From Rufibacter tibetensis (lineage in GTDB: Bacteria > Bacteroidota > Bacteroidia > Cytophagales > Hymenobacteraceae): 64,000 bases of DNA. Location of the stretch: the NCBI RefSeq assembly GCF_001310085.1, contig NZ_CP012643.1, forward strand, positions 4,284,001-4,348,000. The letters run 5' to 3'. The notes beneath the pieces are model-generated. The model had not been told where the DNA came from, ran no database searches, and saw only the letters and a list, made by a program, of their open reading frames with translations. Made by a program: the position numbers and the translations under genes. Positions 8,778-16,912 of the stretch are shown here, piece by piece (the stretch's first letter is position 1; every line of letters begins with the position of its first letter).

Positions 8778-9656
8778 TTACTTTAATAGAGGAGCGGCGG
8801 CTTCCTGCACCTTTTGTACCAGACTGTCAGAGGCCGGAGCCAAGGGCAGGCGCACGTAAGGATCGCAGATGCCGGCTTGTTGCAGGGCTAGTTTCACACC
8901 AACCGGGTTTGCCTCTTCGTACATGAGTGGGTTGATTTTCCCGAAGGAGCGTTGCAAGGCACCTGCTGCAGCAAAGTTTCCTTCCAGCGCAAGGCGCGTC
9001 ATGCGGCTGAAGCGGTTAGGAAACGCGTTGGCTAATACGGAGATGATGCCGTCTCCACCTACCGAAATTAACGGAACGGTGTGCATGTCATCGCCGCTGA
9101 TCACCAGGAACCCTTCTGGTCTTTCTTCCAGGATGATCATGTATTGTTCCATGTTCGCGCTGGCATCTTTCGTCCCTATGATGTTGGGGTGCTGGGCGAG
9201 CCGCAGCGTAGTGGCGGCCGTCATGTTAATGCCGGTTCGGCCGGGAACGTTGTACAGAATCACTGGTACCGGAGAGGCATCAGCAATCGCGGTGTAATGC
9301 AGGAAAACCCCTTGTTGAGAGGGTTTGTTGTAGTAGGGGCAAACAGAAAGAATAGCGGCAACGCCGGTGAAATTAAGGGTTTTGATCTGCTCCAGCACAT
9401 AATTTGTGTCATTGCTGCCTAAACCATAGACCAGGGGTTTGCGCCCTGCAATGCGTTCCTTCGCGAAAGCCAGCAACTGGGCTTTTTCTTCCGGGGAGGT
9501 AGTCACCGACTCACCAGTGGTGCCATTCACGACTAAATAGTCTACGCCATTGCCCAGATTGAAATCAATCAACCGGCCAAAAGCGTCTATGTCAACGGAA
9601 AGATCGGCTTTGAAAGGAGTTACCAAGGCCACACCTGTTCCTCTTAATGCTTGCAT
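8778..9656 (-). CDS. dapA: 4-hydroxy-tetrahydrodipicolinate synthase
   Basis: Protein of 292 residues from the ATG at 9656 (MQALRGTGVALVTPF). An upstream ATG at 9689 adds 11 unconserved residues. It condenses pyruvate with aspartate semialdehyde in lysine and diaminopimelate synthesis. The Schiff-base Lys163 is in GTKDAS. The catalytic triad elements are Thr46-Thr47 (NGTTGES), Tyr135 and Arg140 (YNVPGRT). Tyr109 lies in CPYYNKP. Length and all key residues are normal. It is the first gene of a two-gene unit with the downstream hydrolase. Confidence 0.96.
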   Translation of the reverse strand: MQALRGTGVALVTPFKADLSVDIDAFGRLIDFNLGNGVDYLVVNGTTGESVTTSPEEKAQLLAFAKERIAGRKPLVYGLGSNDTNYVLEQIKTLNFTGVAAILSVCPYYNKPSQQGVFLHYTAIADASPVPVILYNVPGRTGINMTAATTLRLAQHPNIIGTKDASANMEQYMIILEERPEGFLVISGDDMHTVPLISVGGDGIISVLANAFPNRFSRMTRLALEGNFAAAGALQRSFGKINPLMYEEANPVGVKLALQQAGICDPYVRLPLAPASDSLVQKVQEAAAPLLK

Positions 9657-9951
9657 GTCTGTTAGTTTGATGAATTTTCGATCTGTCAAAGATACAGGAT
9701 TGCTTCTTTAGTTTGTATTTCAGCCTAACGTTTGTTCTAGAATTAGATGTAAGCTTTTTGAGGGTAATTTTAGAAAAGTAGACTAAAACGTGAAAGGAAA
9801 GAAGCAGTGATTCTTTTTTTTTTGTTGCTATAAACAAAGTAGCATAAGAGTAGCCTCGAGTAAAAGTGAAATAAACCCTGTAGTGCCGGCAGAGGTAAAG
9901 GATATTGTAATTGCTCTAATTACTTATTTAGCTGGCTTTGTAGTATTATGT

Positions 9952-10575
9952 TTAGCTTAAAGTGTAGAAAGGCTCTTTTTCTTTGTCATGCATGCGTATC
10001 TGGCCTTGTAGCACCATAAACACCAGCAACCGTCTGGCTCGCTGTTTTGAGAGGTTGGCCATGTGCATGAAATCTTTGATGGTGAGCTTGCGGTACTTTC
10101 TTAGCAGTTCCAGGATACGTTCCTGCTGGTAATCCACTTTTTCTTCAATGGTCTCCGTGGCGGGTTCCAACGTGAGCGACTTCTCTACGAGTTTGCTCGT
10201 TTGTACGCTTTCGTCTTTCACCCTGATGTAGCTGCGCCAGTCATCTTCTTTTACCTTGGCCAGGTGAGGCTTCAATACACTTTCCGGGATGATCACTTTC
10301 AGTACGGTGCCTTCGTCCATGTCTACTTCTTCATAGATGACCTCCACCGGCGGGTCACAAAAGGTGTTGATGGCGATGTCAAGGGAGTACTTCTCTTCTT
10401 CGGGATCTGCGCCACAAACCGTGCCGTCGTCCTGAACACCTACCAGGATTTGGCCGCCCCGGGTGTTAGCAAAAGAAACCAGCGTACGGGCAATGCGGGC
10501 GGGGTGGGTAATGGTTTTTTTAAATTCAAGTGTCTCGCTTTCCCCCTGAAGAATCAACAAGTACATTTCTTGCAT
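9952..10575 (-). CDS. AlbA_2 (Schlafen-like) domain protein with winged-helix tail
   Basis: Protein of 207 residues. Residues about 10-125 form the AlbA_2 (AAA_4) domain, with the typical opening GESETLEFKKT, then ARTLVSFANTRGGQILVGV and the IRVKDES ending. Residues about 147-207 look like a winged helix (ILELLRKYRKLTIKDFMHMA, then LSKQRARRLLVFMV). Such proteins are nucleic-acid-binding regulators or helicase-like accessory proteins; this short form has no ATPase. It starts 43 bases after the SDR gene on the same strand and may be co-transcribed with it. An ATG at 10566 is an alternative start. Confidence 0.82.
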   Translation of the reverse strand: MQEMYLLILQGESETLEFKKTITHPARIARTLVSFANTRGGQILVGVQDDGTVCGADPEEEKYSLDIAINTFCDPPVEVIYEEVDMDEGTVLKVIIPESVLKPHLAKVKEDDWRSYIRVKDESVQTSKLVEKSLTLEPATETIEEKVDYQQERILELLRKYRKLTIKDFMHMANLSKQRARRLLVFMVLQGQIRMHDKEKEPFYTLS

Positions 10576-10618
10576 AAAAAAGACGTAATGGTTTAAGGGG
10601 TGAAATCAGGAAAACAGG

Positions 10619-11467
10619 TTAAAACCCGGTTTGTTCAGCGCTGATGTCCCACAAGCGACGGGCTATATGGGAATTGTTAGAATCGGCGGAAGATCTGGCT
10701 GGTTTTTGGTCTTTGAAGTACTTTCCGCTTATCATTTTAACGTACGGAGACGTGGCTAAGTACACCGTTGTCTGGGCTCCTTTGGCGGGAGTTTTCATAA
10801 AAAACCGGCTAAACCGGAAGAAGTTTCTGATAAAGAAATTGCTGTTTTCTCCAAAACTACTAGCCACCACCCCGGGGTGCAAACAGTTGACCGTGACATT
10901 GGTGAACTCGGTGCGGCGGGCAAGTTCATAGGTAAAATGGATGTTGGCCAGTTTGGAATCTGCGTAGGCAGTGATGGCGCTGTACTTCTGAGGCCTACCG
11001 GCATGGTCAAAATCTATCTGACCTAAGCGGTGGGCTTCAGATGTGACGTTTATGATGCGCCCCTGCTCCGAGGCAATTAATTGGTCCATCAGCAGGTTAG
11101 TCAACAGAAAAGGAGCCAGGTGGTTGGTGGCCCAGGCCAATTCCCAACCGTCTACCGTCGTCTGCTGAATGCCTGGAATCAAACCGGCATTATTGATGAG
11201 CACGTCAATGACAGGGAAATTTCTTTTCAGTTTATCAGCCAGCTGCCTTACTTGCTGCATGGAAGACAAATCAGCCAGATAGAGGTGAAGCTTGGCCTCA
11301 GGGTTTTTCTGCTGAATGTCAGCTATGGCTTGCTGACCCTTCTGCTCGTTTCGGCACACCATAATGATCTGCGCCTTTTCATTTGCGAGGGCTTCTGCGG
11401 TGGCTTTGCCTATACCGGAACTTGCGCCGGTGATCACTATAATCCGTTGGTCTGTGGGTGTTGTCAT
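10619..11467 (-). CDS. Short-chain dehydrogenase/reductase
   Basis: Protein of 282 residues with a Rossmann fold. The cofactor motif TGASSGIG is at 13-20, NNAG at 92-95, Asn115, Ser143 and the YxxxK pair Tyr168/Lys172 (YADSKLAN). The HPGVVAS segment and basic C-terminus resemble retinol dehydrogenase/WW-oxidoreductase-like SDRs, which usually prefer NADP(H). Arg39 after the second beta strand (VCRN) also supports NADP(H). The substrate is unknown. The only plausible operon partner is the AlbA_2 protein gene downstream. Confidence 0.9.
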   Translation of the reverse strand: MTTPTDQRIIVITGASSGIGKATAEALANEKAQIIMVCRNEQKGQQAIADIQQKNPEAKLHLYLADLSSMQQVRQLADKLKRNFPVIDVLINNAGLIPGIQQTTVDGWELAWATNHLAPFLLTNLLMDQLIASEQGRIINVTSEAHRLGQIDFDHAGRPQKYSAITAYADSKLANIHFTYELARRTEFTNVTVNCLHPGVVASSFGENSNFFIRNFFRFSRFFMKTPAKGAQTTVYLATSPYVKMISGKYFKDQKPARSSADSNNSHIARRLWDISAEQTGF

Positions 11468-11560
11468 GTTGGCTACTGCTCCAGATTAACTGGCTAAAGG
11501 GGACTACGGAAAATTTAACATTTTCGCTGTCTTCCGGGGAGAGGGGTTTGAGAAGCACAT

Positions 11561-11589
11561 AAAAAATGCGGCCCTTGGGAGGCCGCATT
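11561..11589 (-). terminator. Intrinsic terminator of the DUF3127 gene
   Basis: Nine-base arms AATGCGGCC (11565-11573) and GGCCGCATT (11581-11589), with a T tract on the minus strand (A-run 11561-11566). It lies just after the stop of the leftward DUF3127 gene. Confidence 0.85.
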
Positions 11590-11615
11590 CTATGATAGCT
11601 TCAGAAGAAAATTCC

Positions 11616-11999
11616 TTAGAAAGGAAGATCGTTGTCCATGTCATCGCTGATGAAAGACGAGCTGGATTTAACCGGCTGCTGGGCATAGGGATTTCCTGAC
11701 GCTTGAGGCTGGGCCGCGTTACCGGCGTGCTCTACTCTCCAAGCCTGCAGGTTGGTGAAGTACATGGTTGTGCCATTCTTAGTGAAGGGTTTTCCACTCA
11801 GGTTGAAGGCAACCTTTACTTCATCGCCTGTTTTGTAGTTGTCAAGAATACCGCACTTGTCTTGGGTAAGCTGAAACTTGGCATATTGCGTATAAGAGCC
11901 GTCTGGAATCTCCAAAACGAATTCGCGTTTACGGAATTTTTCGCTCACTTGGGTTTCGTCAAAGATTTCGTGCAATCTTCCCTGTACATCAAAAGACAT
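11616..11999 (-). CDS. DUF3127 protein with SSB-like acidic C-terminal tip
   Basis: Protein of 127 residues from the ATG at 11999 (MSFDVQGRLHEIFDE). An upstream in-frame start would add a 38-residue hydrophobic stretch that does not belong to the family. Residues 1-90 are the DUF3127 domain, all beta and OB-like: TQVSEKFRKREFVLEI, then KCGILDNYKTGDEVKV and TMYFTNLQAWRVE. A Gln/Pro/Ala/Ser-rich linker follows, then the tip DDMDNDLPF. This closely resembles the DDDIPF tail through which bacterial SSB recruits repair and replication proteins. A single-stranded nucleic-acid-binding role is therefore inferred. It is monocistronic with its own terminator. Confidence 0.85.
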   Translation of the reverse strand: MSFDVQGRLHEIFDETQVSEKFRKREFVLEIPDGSYTQYAKFQLTQDKCGILDNYKTGDEVKVAFNLSGKPFTKNGTTMYFTNLQAWRVEHAGNAAQPQASGNPYAQQPVKSSSSFISDDMDNDLPF

Positions 12000-12173
12000 A
12001 GGTGATAAATTTAATAGATTAGTAAAGAAAACTCTACAAATATACAAAGAATAGAGGGTTAAGATTCCACCAGCCAGACTTAAATTTATCAACGTGCTTT
12101 TCCATTCTGGCACAAGCTTAAGCTGAGTTGGAGGGCCTAAAATCTTGCCTTTACTCTATAGAAAAACCCCTAT

Positions 12174-13115
12174 ATGGATACCAAACGCCCATTTGCCCTT
12201 GCCCTGCACGGAGGAGCCGGAACCATCACCAGAGCCTCTTTAACTCCTCAGTTAGACCGTGAATACCGCCAGGCCCTGAAGCAAGCCTTAAGCATAGGTT
12301 ATCAAATTTTAAGGGACGGGGGAGATGCCTTACGTGCCGTGGAAGCGACCGTGGTGGTACTGGAGGACTGCCCTTTGTTTAACGCCGGCCGGGGTTCTGT
12401 ATTCAACAAACAGGGAAGGCATGAAATGGATGCAGCCATCATGTACGGTAAAACTTTGGGAGCCGGCGCCGTGACAGGAGTAAGGAATGTGCGGAACCCT
12501 ATTTTGCTCGCCAGTGAGGTTCTGCACCATTCAGACCACGTGTTTCTGTGCCAACATGGGGCCGAGGAGTTTGCCCGAAATCAGGGAATTGCTTTTGAAC
12601 CAGATGATTACTTCTTCACGCAGCAACGGCATGAGCAATGGCAGGCCCTTCGGGATTCAAACGTATACATGCTGGACCACTCTGAAACCAAAGACAAGAA
12701 GTTTGGGACAGTAGGAGCAGTAGCCGTTGACGGGCAGGGGAACCTGGCGGCAGCCACCTCCACGGGTGGAATGACAAACAAAAACTTTAACCGCATAGGA
12801 GACACTCCTATTATTGGGGCCGGTACCTATGCCAATAACCGTACGTGCGCTATTTCCTGTACCGGCCACGGCGAGTACTTCATGAGGCATGTGGTGGCGT
12901 ATGACATTTCCTGCCTTATGGAGTACAAAGGATTATCCTTAACTGAAGCTGCTGACCTGGTGGTGCACAAAAAACTGAAAGAGAGCGGGGGCGAAGGTGG
13001 GCTAGTGGGGGTAAGTGCCACTGGCGAAGTAGCGATGCCTTTTAATTCAGAAGGTATGTACCGCGGAGCCTGGGTAGCCGGGCAAGAGCCAGAGGTGGCT
13101 ATTTACCAGGAGTAG
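12174..13115 (+). CDS. iaaA: Isoaspartyl peptidase / plant-type L-asparaginase
   Basis: Protein of 313 residues, an N-terminal-nucleophile hydrolase made as a precursor that cleaves itself. The cleavage site is Gly178-Thr179 in KKFGTVGAVA, so Thr179 becomes the nucleophile (the same residue number as E. coli IaaA). Other family marks: ALHGGAGTI (10-18), NAGRGSVFN (70-78), RIGDTPIIGAGTYA and SCTGHGEYF. It hydrolyses beta-aspartyl dipeptides and asparagine. It is convergent with a cyanophycinase gene 83 bases away. Cyanophycinase releases beta-Asp-Arg, a known substrate type for this enzyme family, so the two probably act in sequence. Confidence 0.93.
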   Translation: MDTKRPFALALHGGAGTITRASLTPQLDREYRQALKQALSIGYQILRDGGDALRAVEATVVVLEDCPLFNAGRGSVFNKQGRHEMDAAIMYGKTLGAGAVTGVRNVRNPILLASEVLHHSDHVFLCQHGAEEFARNQGIAFEPDDYFFTQQRHEQWQALRDSNVYMLDHSETKDKKFGTVGAVAVDGQGNLAAATSTGGMTNKNFNRIGDTPIIGAGTYANNRTCAISCTGHGEYFMRHVVAYDISCLMEYKGLSLTEAADLVVHKKLKESGGEGGLVGVSATGEVAMPFNSEGMYRGAWVAGQEPEVAIYQE

Positions 13116-13198
13116 TCCCAAAATTAAGTTTAATAGTATGAGCCAATTAGTAGTTGAGTTATCACAGGCTATGTAAAAGGAAGTAGACACCGGTAGCC

Positions 13199-14083
13199 TT
13201 ACTCTTCCTGGTAATGGGTTTTCTGACCTACAAAGAATTTCCGCTCTTTGATATCGTAGAAGTTTCCGAAAGCCAGAACGTGCAGCCTCAGGTTCTCAAT
13301 GGAAAGAGGGGTTCCTGGGGCGGCGTAAGAAGTGTTGTTATGTTTGATGTGGTGCCCGTCTATTACAATGACCAGGTTGGAGCCAATGGTTTCTATTACA
13401 TTCCCATGGCTGATCAGAACGCCCGTGTCTTCCCCTAACCCAATACCAATTTTATAAGGGTGAGTGGCCACCGCCTCCATCAGTCTTCCAAAACGGCCTC
13501 TTTTCACAAAATGGGAGTCAAAGATCACGTTCTCCTGAAACGCAAGACCCCGGTCCAGTTTCACCGAACCTTTCAGTAATGCGCGGGTGCTGCTTCCGCC
13601 CGTGATCATAATGTCAGACATGGCCATGGCGCCGGCGCTGGTGCCCGCAATGACAAAACCTTCTTCGTGGTGGTAGCGGTCCAGTAGTATTTGGTGAAAA
13701 GCCGTTCCGGAGAAAATGCGGAAGAGGCGTGATTGGTCACCACCCGTAAACATGACCCCAGAAGCCAGCCGGAGCCGTTCCAAGTTTTCGGGTTTTAAAG
13801 CATCGGCCTCTTCCCTGATGTCCAGAATGTTCACCTGCTTACATCCCAGCACCTGAAACGCGTGTAAATAAAGGGCACCTAATTCTTCAGGAATGAGGGA
13901 GGCCGTAGTGATGACTTCTATGCGGGCATTGCTGCCGCCCATGGAATCTATGATGCGCTTGAGAATGCCTAGCTCAAAAAAGTTTAGATGGAACTGCTTT
14001 TTAACTCTGGGAAAGGTGCCTTTGTCTTCGTTTCCGCCTACGGCGATGAGAATGCCTTTGGGAGCCTGCTCAAATTTGGTCAT
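13199..14083 (-). CDS. cphB: Cyanophycinase
   Basis: Protein of 294 residues of peptidase family S51. The nucleophile Ser149 lies in GTSAGAMAMS, and the preceding FTGGDQSRLF (112-121) is the characteristic loop. ITGGSSTRALLKG and DSHFVKRGRFGRL are also typical. It cleaves cyanophycin (multi-L-arginyl-poly-aspartate) to beta-Asp-Arg dipeptides. No signal peptide is seen, so it should be cytoplasmic. It faces the isoaspartyl peptidase gene, which can finish the breakdown. No cyanophycin synthetase is present in the window, so whether the cell makes its own polymer is open. Confidence 0.93.
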   Translation of the reverse strand: MTKFEQAPKGILIAVGGNEDKGTFPRVKKQFHLNFFELGILKRIIDSMGGSNARIEVITTASLIPEELGALYLHAFQVLGCKQVNILDIREEADALKPENLERLRLASGVMFTGGDQSRLFRIFSGTAFHQILLDRYHHEEGFVIAGTSAGAMAMSDIMITGGSSTRALLKGSVKLDRGLAFQENVIFDSHFVKRGRFGRLMEAVATHPYKIGIGLGEDTGVLISHGNVIETIGSNLVIVIDGHHIKHNNTSYAAPGTPLSIENLRLHVLAFGNFYDIKERKFFVGQKTHYQEE

Positions 14084-14270
14084 GAATACTGTTTAATTAT
14101 TTCCGGTGGTGGTCTGGTGCGATCTTATACGGTGTAATTTACCCTTACGGCTTGTCAAAGCACATTTAGGTAAAATACTACACTTTCTTCTCTAAACCCC
14201 TAAACTAGCCTAACAGGGTGACGTATAGAAATTTAGCATTCGTGCTTTTTCTAACCATAAAAATACAGCT

Positions 14271-14765
14271 ATGAAATTAACATCCTTGAATGACCTGTTC
14301 ATCCACCAAATGAAGGACCTTTACAACGCGGAGCAGCAGTTGTTAAAAGCGATGCCAGAGATGATGGAAATGGTTAAAAGCCCTGAGCTAGCCACTGCCA
14401 TGGAAACCCACATGATGGAAACCCAGCGCCAAATACAACGCTTGGAAGAGTGCTTCCAGATCTTAGGTATTAATGGCAATGGTGAAAAATGTATGGCCAT
14501 GGAAGGCATTCTGAGAGAAGCCAAAGAATTCATGCAGCATGAAGCCGATGCCGAAGTAATGGATGCCGGTATTATTGCCTGCGCCCAACGCGTGGAGCAC
14601 TATGAGATTGCCGGGTACGGTACTGCCTGCACCTATGCCAAATTCCTGGGTCATGACCAAGTGCTGAACCACTTGAAAGAAATCCTGAATGAGGAGAAAA
14701 TGACCGATGAAAAGCTGACCATGATTGCGGAAACCACCGTGAACCGGAAAGCTGAAAACCATTAA
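14271..14765 (+). CDS. DUF892 ferritin-like protein (YciE/YciF family)
   Basis: Protein of 164 residues, all helical. The opening SLNDLFIHQMKDLYNAEQQL is diagnostic for the DUF892 family. Repeated acidic and histidine positions (Glu-Gln at 21-22, MMETQRQIQRLEE near 48-60, HEADAEVMDAG, VEHYEIAGYG near 107-116) fit a ferritin-like di-metal four-helix bundle. E. coli YciF and relatives are stress-induced; the exact chemistry is unknown. It is monocistronic, ending in a bidirectional hairpin. Confidence 0.92.
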   Translation: MKLTSLNDLFIHQMKDLYNAEQQLLKAMPEMMEMVKSPELATAMETHMMETQRQIQRLEECFQILGINGNGEKCMAMEGILREAKEFMQHEADAEVMDAGIIACAQRVEHYEIAGYGTACTYAKFLGHDQVLNHLKEILNEEKMTDEKLTMIAETTVNRKAENH

Positions 14766-14782
14766 ACTCAACTTAACCAAAA

Positions 14783-14822
14783 CAAAGAGAGCCCGCTGAA
14801 TGAATTCAGCGGGCTCTCTTTG
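14783..14822. terminator. Bidirectional terminator
   Basis: Perfect 18-base arms (14783-14800 and 14805-14822), AAAG-rich on the left and CTTTG followed by TTTT on the right. It serves the DUF892 gene and the leftward M1 peptidase gene. Confidence 0.9.
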
Positions 14823-14824
14823 TT

Positions 14825-16633
14825 TTAAGGCCTTTCTTGTAAAAGAGGATCTAAAGAGGAGGTGGACACGGCGTGATAGTTGGGGCGGGCTTTCTGGTAG
14901 ATGCTTTTGGCCAGAGTAGTACCTTCTTCTGATTCCAGTAAAGCTTTGTAAAGCGGCATCAGGAACTTCCGTCTTCCTACCCGCACTAGAAAAGCCTCCA
15001 AGGCCGGATAAGCTATTTTGTACTGGTGCCGAATGGCATCTTTAAACCATTCCGCCAGTATTTCTGAATTGCCAGAGTTTGTAAAACCAAAGGCTTGGTC
15101 TAATTCCTCTATTTGTTCTTTCTGTAGTTTCCTGGGGAGGTTACTCAAAAAGTAAAGCCATTCATGCGTGCTCCAGTTCTGGGTGTGGAGTTCTGTTGCC
15201 GAAGTGCCTTCCTGCCATTTTTGGAGCTCAAGGCTTACTTTCTCAAAGAGCAAAGCTTTGGGGGCCGGAGTTCCGGCCGGGATGCCCGGAGAATGAATCC
15301 AAGCGGCAGGGTTGATTTGTCTTTGAAGTTCCTCGTATCCGTTTAGCAGTTCTTTTTCCAAAAACTGCTCAAAAGCAGCGGTGGTCATGGAGGTGAACTT
15401 GAATGTACCGAAGTACTTGTTCACAAAACCATCAAACCTGGTACGACCCACAAGGCGCTCTATCTGCCGGAGGAATAGATTTCCCTTTTCATAAGCTATT
15501 TCCGTAAGTCCCTCGTCAGGGTCACGGTTTTCCAGGTTTAACTTCAAGCAAGTATCCTGTGGGGTGGCTTCAAGTTCTTCCAGGGTATGCAGTAGATCCT
15601 GGTAGCCCAGGGTGTGCAGCATTTCGGCATATTCAGGGCCGTACAAGGCTTCCATGATGCGCCGTTCAAAGTAGACGGTAAAGCCTTCGTTTAGCCAGAA
15701 GTCTTTCCAGGTGGCATTGGTTACCAGATTGCCTGACCAGGAGTGCGCCAGTTCATGGGCCACCAAACTGGTGAGGGAGCGGTCGCCAGAGATGATGGTA
15801 GGGGTGGCGAAAGTTAATTTAGGGTTTTCCATGCCTCCGAATGGAAAACTAGGCGGTAACACAAGCAAATCATACCTGCCCCAGAGGTAAGGACCGTACA
15901 GCTTTTCTGCGGCTTCCAACATTTTTTCGGTGTCCTCAAATTCATAAGCAGCGTCCTTCAGAGTTGCTGTTTCCGCATATACCCCGCAACGGGTACCTAA
16001 AGGAGCAAAGGTCAGATCTCCTACGGCCAAAGAAAGCAGGTAAGAGGGAATGGGCTGGTCCATTTTGAAGAAGTATGTACCGCTTTTGTTTTTCTCCTGC
16101 GGATTATCGGCACTCATGAGAGGCAGCAAATGCGGAGGAACGGACACTTCTGCCGTATACGTGAACCTAATGCTTGGGCTATCCTGGCAGGGAAGCCAGG
16201 TGCGGGCAAGAATAGCCTGTGATTGCGTAAACAAAAAAGGTTCTGTCTTGCCAGTTGTTTGTTCAGGTTCCAACCACTGTAAAGCCGCCGCCGCTGGGGT
16301 TGTCTCAAAGCTGATGTGAATTGTACCTGTGTTTTCCTGTAACGGTACGCGAAGTCCTTGCCCTAAAAAGGGAGCAACTTCTGTGAGGCTAAAGTCAACT
16401 TCTTCATTCTGCTCATCCAGAGTTACCCGTATAATCTTCAACCCATGTATGTCTAATACAATTTCAGTGGCTCCTTCGTGATGAATATGGTAGACCCCGG
16501 TCCCAGTAAGTTTCTTTTGGGAGAAGTCTACTTTCAACTGCCAGTCCACATGCCGTATATGGGCAACATCTGGTTTAGAGAAACTGTGTGGGTCTATAAT
16601 GCTACCAGAAGAATTGTTGTTGCTATAATCCAT
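14825..16633 (-). CDS. M1 family aminopeptidase (leukotriene A4 hydrolase-like)
   Basis: Protein of 602 residues, a zinc metallopeptidase that removes N-terminal residues from peptides. GGMEN is at 266-270. The zinc site HELAH is at 293-297, with the third ligand Glu316 in WLNEG. The catalytic tyrosine is in IAYEKGNLF. The spacing almost matches human LTA4 hydrolase numbering (His295, His299, Glu318). The C-terminal helical domain (about 440-602) corresponds to the LTA4H C-terminal module. No signal peptide is obvious, so it is probably cytoplasmic. It is monocistronic. Epoxide hydrolase activity on lipids should not be assumed. Confidence 0.93.
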   Translation of the reverse strand: MDYSNNNSSGSIIDPHSFSKPDVAHIRHVDWQLKVDFSQKKLTGTGVYHIHHEGATEIVLDIHGLKIIRVTLDEQNEEVDFSLTEVAPFLGQGLRVPLQENTGTIHISFETTPAAAALQWLEPEQTTGKTEPFLFTQSQAILARTWLPCQDSPSIRFTYTAEVSVPPHLLPLMSADNPQEKNKSGTYFFKMDQPIPSYLLSLAVGDLTFAPLGTRCGVYAETATLKDAAYEFEDTEKMLEAAEKLYGPYLWGRYDLLVLPPSFPFGGMENPKLTFATPTIISGDRSLTSLVAHELAHSWSGNLVTNATWKDFWLNEGFTVYFERRIMEALYGPEYAEMLHTLGYQDLLHTLEELEATPQDTCLKLNLENRDPDEGLTEIAYEKGNLFLRQIERLVGRTRFDGFVNKYFGTFKFTSMTTAAFEQFLEKELLNGYEELQRQINPAAWIHSPGIPAGTPAPKALLFEKVSLELQKWQEGTSATELHTQNWSTHEWLYFLSNLPRKLQKEQIEELDQAFGFTNSGNSEILAEWFKDAIRHQYKIAYPALEAFLVRVGRRKFLMPLYKALLESEEGTTLAKSIYQKARPNYHAVSTSSLDPLLQERP

Positions 16634-16912
16634 TTTCTTTAGTTAAAGGTGAAGTCATAGAAAACATTTGTAGCTCCGTTTTTGTTGTCTCATGTTACCA
16701 TAAACACCTAAATAAGCCTTTGAAAAATAGCTGTGGAAGCATCTTGCTCCAAAGGATGGCACGGTTTTTACATGATTCTTAATGAATTTATGTTTTATTA
16801 TATAATCAGGTTTGATTATTGATTACGTCCAATTTTATCTCTTTGGGGTTAATTAACTTTTTGCAACCCTTACAAGTATAAGTACCACATCTCAATGTTA
16901 GGAACAACCTAT

